In this document: positions 1-5,270 of the stretch, piece after piece
Position numbering within the stretch: the first letter of the stretch is position 1
How the letters are laid out: the number at the start of each line of letters is the position of its first letter
Source of the DNA: Blastocatellia bacterium
GTDB taxonomy: Bacteria; Acidobacteriota; Blastocatellia; Pyrinomonadales; Pyrinomonadaceae
Assembly: GCA_003488005.1 (NCBI GenBank)
Contig: DNND01000149.1
Coordinates: 1 to 5,270 of the forward strand
DNA: 5,270 bases
Reading direction: 5' to 3'
Notes under the pieces: model-generated
Database searches by the model: none
What the model saw: only the letters and a program-made list of their open reading frames with translations
What the model was told of the DNA's origin: nothing
Position numbers and translations under genes: made by a program

Positions 1-33
1 GCTCAGCGCTTTGCCCCTGGCTATTACATTCCC

Positions 34-46
34 GCGCCTTTGGCGC
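34..46. repeat. Short perfect inverted repeat (hairpin-forming) in upstream spacer
   Basis: GCGCC (34-38) and GGCGC (42-46) are perfect complements around a TTT loop. The same right arm, read as GCGCT (43-47), also complements AGCGC at 5-9, and AGCGCT (5-10) is itself palindromic, so the first 50 bases hold three competing inverted relationships. No T-run follows on either strand, so this does not look like an intrinsic terminator. It could be the edge of a REP-like intergenic element that continues left of the window. That interpretation is a guess. Confidence 0.35.
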
Positions 47-104
47 TCAAGAATCAAAACGATTCCGCAACTTCAACTCATTGCACTTCCAAATTGAATT
101 CGCT

Positions 105-125
105 ACTGACCACTGACAACTGACT
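105..125. repeat. Three-copy 7-bp tandem repeat, ACTGACN
   Basis: The units ACTGACC (105-111), ACTGACA (112-118) and ACTGACT (119-125) lie head to tail and differ only in the last base. They sit in non-coding sequence about 77 bases before the icd start and just upstream of the possible promoter. The period matches that of the separate array downstream of icd, but the sequence is different. Confidence 0.6.
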
Positions 126-133
126 ACCCCCAA

Positions 134-163
134 TTGCCTGAGTTGAGCTCGATCGAATATAGT
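134..163 (+). promoter_or_regulatory. Possible sigma70-type promoter for icd
   Basis: A -35-like TTGCCT (134-139, four of six consensus positions) is separated by 18 bases from a -10-like TATAGT (158-163, five of six). Transcription would start near 170 and give a leader of about 30 bases before the start codon, through an AT-rich stretch (171-187). The -10 match is good and the -35 match is moderate. Box-matching by eye in an AT-rich leader is prone to chance hits, and the promoter consensus of this organism is unknown. Confidence 0.35.
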
Positions 164-201
164 GCTTCACAATTCAAAATTATTTTTGCGAAAGGCCTGT
201 T

Positions 202-1662
202 TTGGAAATGTCCAAATCTGTTCCCATAACTGTGGCGCACGGCGACGGTATCGGTCCCGAGATCATGGCGGCCACGCTGCACATCCTGAAGGAAGCGGGC
301 GCCAATCTCGATATTGAAACCATCGACATCGGCGAAAAAGTTTACCTGGCCGGCAACAGCTCCGGCATCGAGCCGAGCGCCTGGGATTCCCTGCGCCGCA
401 CTAAAGTTTTTCTGAAAGCGCCGATCACCACGCCCCAGGGCGGCGGTTATAAAAGTCTCAATGTGACAGTCCGTAAAACCCTCGGCCTTTACGCGAATGT
501 GCGACCCTGCGTTTCCTATCATCCGTTTGTGGAAACGAAGCACTCGAACATGGATGTGGTAATCGTCCGTGAAAACGAAGAAGACCTTTACGCCGGAATC
601 GAGCACCGGCAGACCCAGCAGGTTTACCAGTGCCTTAAACTGATTTCGCGGCCCGGTTCGGAAAAGATTGTGCGCTATGCGTTCGAGTATGCGCGGCGAA
701 ACAATCGCAAGAAAGTCACTTGCTTCACCAAAGACAACATCATGAAGTTCACCGACGGCCTGTTTCATAAGGTGTTTGACGAAATCGCCGCCGAGTATTC
801 CGACATTGAGAACGAACACTGGATCGTGGACATTGGCGCCGCGAAACTTGCCGACACGCCTGAAGTTTTCGATGTGCTTGTCATGCCGAATCTTTATGGC
901 GATGTGCTGTCGGACGTGGCGGCGCAAATCGCTGGTTCAGTCGGCTTGGCTGGTTCAGCAAACATCGGCGAGCACGTGTCGATGTTTGAAGCGATTCATG
1001 GATCGGCGCCGCGTCGCGCCGGGCAAAATTTAGCAAACCCGTCAGGTTTACTTTTGGGCGCGGTGATGATGTTGGTCCACATCGGTGAAACAGAAGTCGC
1101 CGAGCGCGTGCACAACGCCTGGCTGCGAACAATCGAGGATGGAGTTCATACTTACGACATCTACGAAGAGGGCCATAGCAAGCAGAAAGTTGGCACAAAA
1201 GAGTTCGCCGAAGCGGTGGCAGCGCGCGTAGGCCAAAAGCCGGAAACGCTGAAAGCCGCGAGCTACAAAGCTGTTGCCGAAACGAGCGATAAACCGCGCG
1301 GAGGCCGGGAGAGGCAAGCCGAGAAAAAAGATCTAGTGGGCGTCGATGTGTTTCTCGATTGGACCCAAGGCACGGCAAACGATCTTGGCGACTCGTTAGG
1401 TAGACTCAATGGCGACGGCATCAAGCTCGAGATGATGAGCAATCGCGGCGTGAAAGTTTGGCCGGGCGGCCATGCCGAAACATTTTGTTCCGACCACTGG
1501 CGCTGCCGTTTTCTGGCGGCGACCGATGGGGGCGAGGTCTCGCATCCGCAGATCGTCTCTTTGCTTAAACGCGTTGCGGAGGCAGGGTTCGATTTCATCA
1601 AGACGGAGAACCTCTATACCTTCGACGGGGAAAAGGGCTACTCACTTGATCAGGGAGCGTGA
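202..1662 (+). CDS. icd: Isocitrate dehydrogenase, Thermus-type with C-terminal extension (probably NADP-dependent)
   Basis: Catalyses oxidative decarboxylation of isocitrate to 2-oxoglutarate in the cytoplasmic TCA cycle. The 486-residue product matches the length and architecture of the Thermus thermophilus enzyme as I recall it. The N-terminal HGDGIGPE (13-20) starts the beta-decarboxylating dehydrogenase fold. Substrate-site residues are visible: S85, N87 and R91 in the KSLNVTVRK loop, R101, R123 and Y130 in VRENEEDLYAGIEH, then K177 and N179 (TKDNIMK). The metal-binding aspartates are D210, D234 and D238, the last two within the family signature NLYGDVLSD (230-238). HGSAP (266-270) begins the cofactor loop. 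A charged linker (about 359-377) leads to the extra C-terminal domain, which starts with GVDVF (380-384) and carries SNRG and DHWRCRF blocks like the Thermus protein. Residues 271-272 are Arg-Arg, where E. coli and Thermus have Lys-Tyr, so NADP use is likely but unproven. The start is TTG 202, six bases after AAAGG (191-195). ATG 208 is a good alternative, removing two residues. Confidence 0.95.
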   Translation: MEMSKSVPITVAHGDGIGPEIMAATLHILKEAGANLDIETIDIGEKVYLAGNSSGIEPSAWDSLRRTKVFLKAPITTPQGGGYKSLNVTVRKTLGLYANVRPCVSYHPFVETKHSNMDVVIVRENEEDLYAGIEHRQTQQVYQCLKLISRPGSEKIVRYAFEYARRNNRKKVTCFTKDNIMKFTDGLFHKVFDEIAAEYSDIENEHWIVDIGAAKLADTPEVFDVLVMPNLYGDVLSDVAAQIAGSVGLAGSANIGEHVSMFEAIHGSAPRRAGQNLANPSGLLLGAVMMLVHIGETEVAERVHNAWLRTIEDGVHTYDIYEEGHSKQKVGTKEFAEAVAARVGQKPETLKAASYKAVAETSDKPRGGRERQAEKKDLVGVDVFLDWTQGTANDLGDSLGRLNGDGIKLEMMSNRGVKVWPGGHAETFCSDHWRCRFLAATDGGEVSHPQIVSLLKRVAEAGFDFIKTENLYTFDGEKGYSLDQGA

Positions 1663-1663
1663 T

Positions 1664-1713
1664 GGAATTTCGGATTTCGGATTTCGGAATTCGGATTTCG
1701 GAATTCGGATTTC
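1664..1713. repeat. 7-bp tandem array, GGATTTC/GGAATTC
   Basis: Directly after the icd stop there is one irregular 8-base unit GGAATTTC (1664-1671), followed by six exact 7-base units: GGATTTC (1672 and 1679), GGAATTC (1686), GGATTTC (1693), GGAATTC (1700) and GGATTTC (1707-1713). Only the fourth base alternates between T and A. The two GAATTC palindromes could pair to form a weak 6-bp stem with an 8-base loop. The array ends 35 bases before the likely start of the next small gene. It resembles intergenic short tandem repeats I remember from Acidobacteriota, Verrucomicrobia and cyanobacteria; no search was possible. Confidence 0.9.
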
Positions 1714-1748
1714 GTTAAACCTTGAACGGTTCAAGAATGGAGAAGATC

Positions 1749-1925
1749 ATGCCGGACACAGTGGACCAACCTATTAACGGTGACGACGAAGGCCCAACCG
1801 AGAAACTGCGCGACGAGGAAAAGTCTGAAACAGGCGAAATTGTGCCGGGCACTGAAGGCGTCCCGGGTGCGCAGAAACCAGACAACGAAAACATTAAAAA
1901 TGAGAAGGGGTTGAACACGGAATAG
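1749..1925 (+). CDS. Small, highly acidic, probably disordered protein of unknown function
   Basis: I do not recognise this protein. The ATG at 1749 is preceded by GGAG (1739-1742) with six bases between, a well-spaced ribosome binding site, and gives 58 residues. The same frame is open back to an ATG at 1737 and a TTG at 1722, but these lack such a site. The product has 16 Asp/Glu against 6 Lys/Arg (net about -10). It has no Cys and no aromatic residue, and is rich in Gly, Pro, Asn, Thr and Glu, which predicts a soluble, unstructured chain with no signal peptide or membrane helix. The TAG stop is only two bases before the purE ATG, so translation of the two is probably coupled. It could be a genuine small protein or a leader ORF whose translation aids purE. 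It could also be a chance frame, but the ribosome site and tight spacing argue for expression. Confidence 0.55.
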   Translation: MPDTVDQPINGDDEGPTEKLRDEEKSETGEIVPGTEGVPGAQKPDNENIKNEKGLNTE

Positions 1926-1927
1926 TC

Positions 1928-2431
1928 ATGACTGCTGAAACACCTGCAAGCCACCCGCTCGTCGCCGTAATCATGGGCAGCAAATCCGACTGGGAAACGA
2001 TGAGCCACGCGGATTCGACTCTCACTGAGTTTGGCGTCGCTCATGAATGTCACGTCATGTCGGCCCATCGCACGCCGCAACTGGCGACGGAGTTTGCCGC
2101 CAGTGCCGCTGATCGCGGGCTGCAAATCCTTATTGCCGCTGCCGGCGGCGCTGCTCATCTCGCCGGCGTGATTGCCGCTCATACAACTCTTCCAGTGCTC
2201 GGCGTGCCCATGAAGAGCGACGCGCTTAACGGCATGGATTCGTTGCTTTCCACTGTGCAGATGCCGGCTGGTATTCCGGTCGCTACCTTGGCAATTGGAA
2301 AGCCGGGCGCCATCAACGCCGCCTTGTTTGCCGTTGCCATCCTCGCTATTGCCAATCCCGACCTCGCCACAAAGTTAAAAGAGTTTCGTGCAAATCAGGA
2401 AGAGAAAATTCGCAACACCACTCTTCCTTAA
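1928..2431 (+). CDS. purE: N5-carboxyaminoimidazole ribonucleotide mutase, class I PurE
   Basis: Converts N5-CAIR to CAIR in de novo purine synthesis in the cytoplasm; members of this family are typically octamers. The 167-residue protein is colinear with E. coli PurE over its whole length. The phosphate-binding MGSKSDW is at residues 16-22. SAHRTP (45-50) carries the catalytic His47, equivalent to E. coli His45, and AAGGAAHLAG (71-80) follows. VLGVP is at 90-94, and DSLLSTVQMP (104-113) leads into GIPVATLAIG (115-124) and the conserved GAINAAL helix. The SAHRTP form, rather than the class II (AIR carboxylase) variant, supports class I, which takes its substrate from the ATP-dependent synthetase PurK. 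No purK is visible in the 148 bases that follow or elsewhere in the window. The start is ATG 1928, two bases after the upstream small ORF. GGA at 1919-1921 is a weak, correctly placed ribosome site, and a stronger AAGGGG (1905-1910) lies too far away. Confidence 0.96.
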   Translation: MTAETPASHPLVAVIMGSKSDWETMSHADSTLTEFGVAHECHVMSAHRTPQLATEFAASAADRGLQILIAAAGGAAHLAGVIAAHTTLPVLGVPMKSDALNGMDSLLSTVQMPAGIPVATLAIGKPGAINAALFAVAILAIANPDLATKLKEFRANQEEKIRNTTLP

Positions 2432-2453
2432 TACGTTCTTTCCGAAGTTATTC

Positions 2454-2482
2454 TTGAAATATCTCAGACGTTAGAGCAGAAT
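2454..2482 (+). promoter_or_regulatory. Possible weak promoter for the downstream kinase gene
   Basis: TTGAAA (2454-2459, five of six -35 positions) and CAGAAT (2477-2482, four of six -10 positions) are separated by 17 bases. It lies in the gap between purE and the kinase gene and would give a leader of about 90 bases. That leader would contain the possible terminator hairpin at 2508-2542, which makes the assignment uncertain. A second -35-like TTGACT at 2525-2530 has no convincing -10 at the right distance. Confidence 0.2.
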
Positions 2483-2507
2483 GCGTGCACTGAAGAGCTG
2501 CGCCGCT

Positions 2508-2542
2508 GACGAAGCATGCCCCCATTGACTTCGTTTGTTTTT
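2508..2542 (+). terminator. Possible weak intrinsic terminator (or attenuator) between purE and kinase
   Basis: ACGAAG (2509-2514) is a perfect complement of CTTCGT (2529-2534), and a G-U pair (2508/2535) extends the stem to seven pairs around a 14-base loop. The 3' arm runs straight into a T-rich tract (2534-2542, eight T in nine bases). The stem is short and only half GC, so any termination would be partial. It lies 77 bases after the purE stop and 37 bases before the kinase ATG. It could end the purE transcript or act in the kinase leader. Confidence 0.3.
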
Positions 2543-2579
2543 CACGTTCTTACCTGTCTCGCTGGGTAAATCCTGAAAC

Positions 2580-5270
2580 ATGATTGGCGAAACAATCTCC
2601 CATTATCGGATCACCGAGAAGCTCGGCGAAGGCGGCATGGGAGTCGTGTATCTCGCTGAAGACACAACCCTCGGCCGGCGCGTTGCCATAAAGTTTCTCT
2701 CCTCCACCGCCAAAGAGTATCGCGCCAGGTTTCTTCGCGAGGCGCGCGCCGTCTCTGCTCTAACCCACCCAAACATCGCGGCCGTTTTCGATTACGGTGA
2801 AACTGCTGACGGCCAGCCTTACATCGTAATGGAGTTCATCAAGGGCGAACCGCTGAGTGACAAGCTGCTCGGCGGATCGCTGCCTCTGCCCGAAGCCGTG
2901 CGCATTGTTTCGTTAATTGCCGAAGCGCTCGGCGAAGCGCACCACATGGGCGTAGTTCATCGCGATGTTAAGCCGTCGAACGTCGTGATTACTGAACGCG
3001 GCCAGGTAAAAGTGTTGGACTTTGGCCTGGTGAAACAATTGACCGAGCAACATAGCCTCGGCGGCGATCCCAATCTGCCCACGTTGCCGTTTACGCGAAC
3101 GCGCAGCGACGTAATCGTCGGTACACCAATGTACTTGTCGCCTGAGCAGGCCACCGGGAAAAAGGTCGACGCGCGCAGCGATCTGTTTGCCCTCGGTGTC
3201 GTGCTTTATGAGTGCATCACCGGCCAGGCGGCTTTCGGCGGCTCCAGTGTCTTCGATATAGGCGCTCAGGTTATTCACGGCACTCCGCCCCTACCTTCGA
3301 CAGTCAACAATCGCATTCCCCGCGAACTCAATCGCATCACCATGAAAGCGATTGAGAAGAAAGTCGAAGCTCGCTATCAATCAGCGGATGAGTTGATCGA
3401 GGACCTGAAAAAGCTTTTACCCACGCTGCAACCGGATGGCTATCGGCAGTTGCGCGCGACAGACTCGTTGCTAAAACCGCGCACTTACTCAGCCAGTGCT
3501 CTAACGACCATAGCTGAAACATTGCGCCGGCCGGGGCCATCTCGCGGTACTTTGATCCTGGCCACCCTGGCAGTGGTTGCGGCTGGTTGGCTGCTAGTTC
3601 GCTTGCTAACACCGACACCGCATAAACCGACGGCGCAAGCAGCGGCGTGGTACGAAAAAGGAACTGACGCCCTTCGCAACGGCGCTTTTTTGCAGGCCAC
3701 CAAGTCTCTGGACCAGGCAGTGGCCTATGATCCAAAGTTCGCATTGGCCCATGCGCGTTTGGCGGAAGCCTGGAATGAACTCGATTATGCCGATAAAGCA
3801 AAAGACGAAATGTTGAGAGTACAGTCGCTGGTGCCCAACCGCTCGCAACTCGCCAGGACGGACGCACTTTACCTGGAAGGAATCAATGCCACTCTCACCC
3901 GAGATTACGAAGCCGGCATAAAAGCTTACTCAGAACTGGTGCGCCTTAATTCCAATGATGCGGGCGGATACCTGGACCTTGGCCGGGCTTACGAAAAGAA
4001 CGATCAAATCATAGAAGCGATCAAGAATTACGTTGAAGCCGCTACCCGCGCTCCGCAGCACGCCACCGCGTTTTTGCGCGTGGGAATTCTCTACGCGCGC
4101 CAAGTCGATCAGCCCAGCGCTTCCGCCGCTTTCGACAAAGCTGAAACAATCTATCAGGCGGATGGCAACTTTGAAGGACAAGCTGAAGTTTCGTTTCAGC
4201 GCGGTTTTCTTTTCGATAAGCTAGGCAAGATTCCGGAAGCCCGGGAACACCTGCAGCGAGCGCTGGAACTAGCGCGCACGACGAGCAACGATTATCAGTA
4301 TGTCAAGACTCTGCTGAAGCTCGGCGACATCGAACTTGATGAGCTCAATCTTGAAGCCGCGCGCAAATACATGACCGAGGCGATTGAGCGCGCGCAGGCT
4401 AAGGGTATCAGCAACCTCACCAAACAGGGAATTCTCGATCTCGGCAACACCTATTTGGTCGGCGGCAATTACGCTGAAGCGGAAAAATATTACAAACAGT
4501 CACTAGACCTGGCGCAAAAAGAAAAAGACGAGCGTAACACGGCGCGCGCACTACTAACGCTTGGCAGCCTTGCGGAACGACGCAACGATCCGGATGCAGC
4601 CCTAGGTTACGTGAATCAAGCGATTCCGTTTTATCAAAGAGGCGGGTACCGCAAAGAGACGATGCAGGCGTTTGCGCTTTTGGCGCGGGGCAAAGTCCAT
4701 AAAGGTGAGTACGCTGAGGCGCTCGACGGATATCAGAAAGAACTTAAGCTTGCGCAGGAGTTGGGCGATGTGGGCCAGACGTTTTTTGCGCATGATGACA
4801 TAGGTCGTTTGTTTATTCGACAAGGCCGCTATCCTGAAGCGATTGAACATCTGGGTGAAAGTTTCAGGATCGCCAGGTCATTGAGTAATCCAAAGAACGT
4901 CGCCTTGAGCGTTACCGATCTGGCGAACGCTTCCTGGAGACTGGGACGTTACGACAATGCGCAAACAGCCTTACATGAAGCAGCGGACTTCGTTGAGAAG
5001 CCGGCGGCGCCGCGCAACAGCTCCGCATCCTATTATCTCGTGCTGGCGCGCATAGCCCTTAGCCGGAATCACTGGGCAGAGGCTCAGGCTAACGCGCAAA
5101 AAGCGCAGGACCTGGCGGGAACCGAACTGCACGGCACCGCCGCGGAAGCGTCGCTTACTCTTTGCTTGACGCAGGCACTCTCGGGAGCTGCGAAAAAAGG
5201 CGAAGCAAAATGTGAGCAAGCCGTCGCAGCAGCGCGCCTGGCAAACGACCCTGCCGTTCTTGCCGAATCG
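2580..5270 (+). CDS. Membrane Ser/Thr protein kinase with TPR-repeat sensor region (partial, 3' end beyond window)
   Basis: A receptor-like Hanks-type kinase, with 897 residues visible and no stop before the window edge. The cytoplasmic kinase domain (about 9-280) is complete: glycine loop GEGGMGVVY (16-24), VAIK lysine K38, helix-C Glu54, HRDVKPSN (127-134) with catalytic D129, DFG (147-149), GTPMYLSPEQ (181-190), D201 in DARSDLFALG, and the late conserved Arg265. It is an RD kinase, so activation-loop phosphorylation is likely; T168, T172, T174 and S176 are candidates. A basic stretch (R316, R317, R322) precedes a single hydrophobic helix (324-343), which puts the rest outside the inner membrane. 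From 354 onward come about 13 TPR-like repeats: five of about 34 residues (from 354, 388, 427, 461 and 495), then units of 40. TPRs suggest protein binding, but the ligand and substrates are unknown. The ATG at 2580 is forced by an in-frame TGA at 2574-2576, and no clear Shine-Dalgarno site precedes it. This architecture is common in Acidobacteriota. Nothing shows whether it acts on its metabolic neighbours. Confidence 0.93.
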   Translation, partial: MIGETISHYRITEKLGEGGMGVVYLAEDTTLGRRVAIKFLSSTAKEYRARFLREARAVSALTHPNIAAVFDYGETADGQPYIVMEFIKGEPLSDKLLGGSLPLPEAVRIVSLIAEALGEAHHMGVVHRDVKPSNVVITERGQVKVLDFGLVKQLTEQHSLGGDPNLPTLPFTRTRSDVIVGTPMYLSPEQATGKKVDARSDLFALGVVLYECITGQAAFGGSSVFDIGAQVIHGTPPLPSTVNNRIPRELNRITMKAIEKKVEARYQSADELIEDLKKLLPTLQPDGYRQLRATDSLLKPRTYSASALTTIAETLRRPGPSRGTLILATLAVVAAGWLLVRLLTPTPHKPTAQAAAWYEKGTDALRNGAFLQATKSLDQAVAYDPKFALAHARLAEAWNELDYADKAKDEMLRVQSLVPNRSQLARTDALYLEGINATLTRDYEAGIKAYSELVRLNSNDAGGYLDLGRAYEKNDQIIEAIKNYVEAATRAPQHATAFLRVGILYARQVDQPSASAAFDKAETIYQADGNFEGQAEVSFQRGFLFDKLGKIPEAREHLQRALELARTTSNDYQYVKTLLKLGDIELDELNLEAARKYMTEAIERAQAKGISNLTKQGILDLGNTYLVGGNYAEAEKYYKQSLDLAQKEKDERNTARALLTLGSLAERRNDPDAALGYVNQAIPFYQRGGYRKETMQAFALLARGKVHKGEYAEALDGYQKELKLAQELGDVGQTFFAHDDIGRLFIRQGRYPEAIEHLGESFRIARSLSNPKNVALSVTDLANASWRLGRYDNAQTALHEAADFVEKPAAPRNSSASYYLVLARIALSRNHWAEAQANAQKAQDLAGTELHGTAAEASLTLCLTQALSGAAKKGEAKCEQAVAAARLANDPAVLAES

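Noticed and set aside
1..123. Frame 1 open from the window edge to TGA 121-123, as the possible 3' end of an upstream gene
   Set aside because: The 40-codon tail has no recognisable motif and runs through the inverted repeats and the ACTGACN repeat, which look intergenic. It cannot be judged without the sequence to the left.
124..927. 267-codon open frame on the minus strand opposite the start of icd
   Set aside because: It lies antisense to a clearly conserved enzyme, shows no recognisable motif, and is explained by codon bias of the + strand gene. It also spans the probable icd promoter and leader.
881..1601. Overlapping minus-strand open frames (881-1378, 1048-1317, 1263-1601)
   Set aside because: They are antisense to conserved icd sequence and have low-complexity Arg/Ser/Pro-rich translations typical of shadow frames.
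1472..1777. 101-codon + strand frame across the icd end and the heptad array
   Set aside because: It overlaps icd in another frame. Its C-terminal part is just a translation of the 7-bp repeat (SDFGF/SDFGI units), a common source of spurious ORFs.
1845..1866. CCGGG/CCCGG inverted repeat with a 12-base loop inside the small ORF
   Set aside because: The stem is five base pairs, cannot be extended and has no T-run after it. This is expected by chance in GC-rich coding DNA.
1715..2182. 155-codon minus-strand frame opposite the small ORF and purE
   Set aside because: It is antisense to conserved purE codons and has no homology I recognise. It is the most credible alternative to the small + strand ORF at 1749-1925, but it lacks a matching gene context.
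2913..3867. Minus-strand frames opposite the kinase gene (2913-3278, 3337-3867, 3485-3703, 3606-3848)
   Set aside because: All lie antisense to an uninterrupted kinase reading frame with intact catalytic motifs and show no domain features of their own.
1..5270. CRISPR array, tRNA/rRNA gene, insertion sequence or toxin-antitoxin pair
   Set aside because: I saw no spaced direct repeats of CRISPR length, no tRNA-like cloverleaf, no transposase motifs and no paired small toxin-like genes. The only tandem repeats are the two short heptad arrays.

Overview
The window looks like ordinary chromosomal DNA from a moderately GC-rich, free-living bacterium. My best guess is Acidobacteriota, possibly Blastocatellia-like. 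The grounds are a large membrane Ser/Thr kinase fused to an extracytoplasmic TPR array, a Thermus-type isocitrate dehydrogenase with the extra C-terminal domain, and intergenic heptanucleotide repeats of the GGATTTC type, which I remember from such genomes. This placement is inference and could not be searched. All supported genes are on the + strand.

Layout. Positions 1-201 are a non-coding leader. It holds a short patch of nested inverted repeats (about 1-50), three ACTGACN heptamers (105-125) and a possible promoter just before the first gene. Positions 202-1662 encode a full-length isocitrate dehydrogenase. Positions 1664-1713 are an almost perfect 7-bp tandem array (GGATTTC/GGAATTC). Positions 1749-1925 encode a small, very acidic, probably disordered protein of unknown function. 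It ends two bases before purE (1928-2431), a class I N5-CAIR mutase of purine biosynthesis. A 148-bp gap follows, with a possible weak terminator and possible promoter. From 2580 to the window end an unterminated reading frame encodes the first 897 residues of a receptor-like Ser/Thr protein kinase: a complete Hanks-type kinase domain, one membrane helix and about 13 TPR-like repeats.

How they fit together. Isocitrate dehydrogenase (TCA cycle) and PurE (purine synthesis) are housekeeping enzymes. The small ORF and purE are spaced like co-translated genes, and icd may or may not be on the same transcript. No purK is present, although class I PurE needs its product. The kinase looks like a separate transcription unit, and nothing in the sequence ties its signalling to the two metabolic genes. 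I do not see a convincing undescribed multi-gene system. The items most worth a second look are the small acidic ORF, the two heptad arrays flanking icd, the shift from 34- to 40-residue repeats in the kinase sensor region, and the unusual cofactor-site residues of the dehydrogenase.
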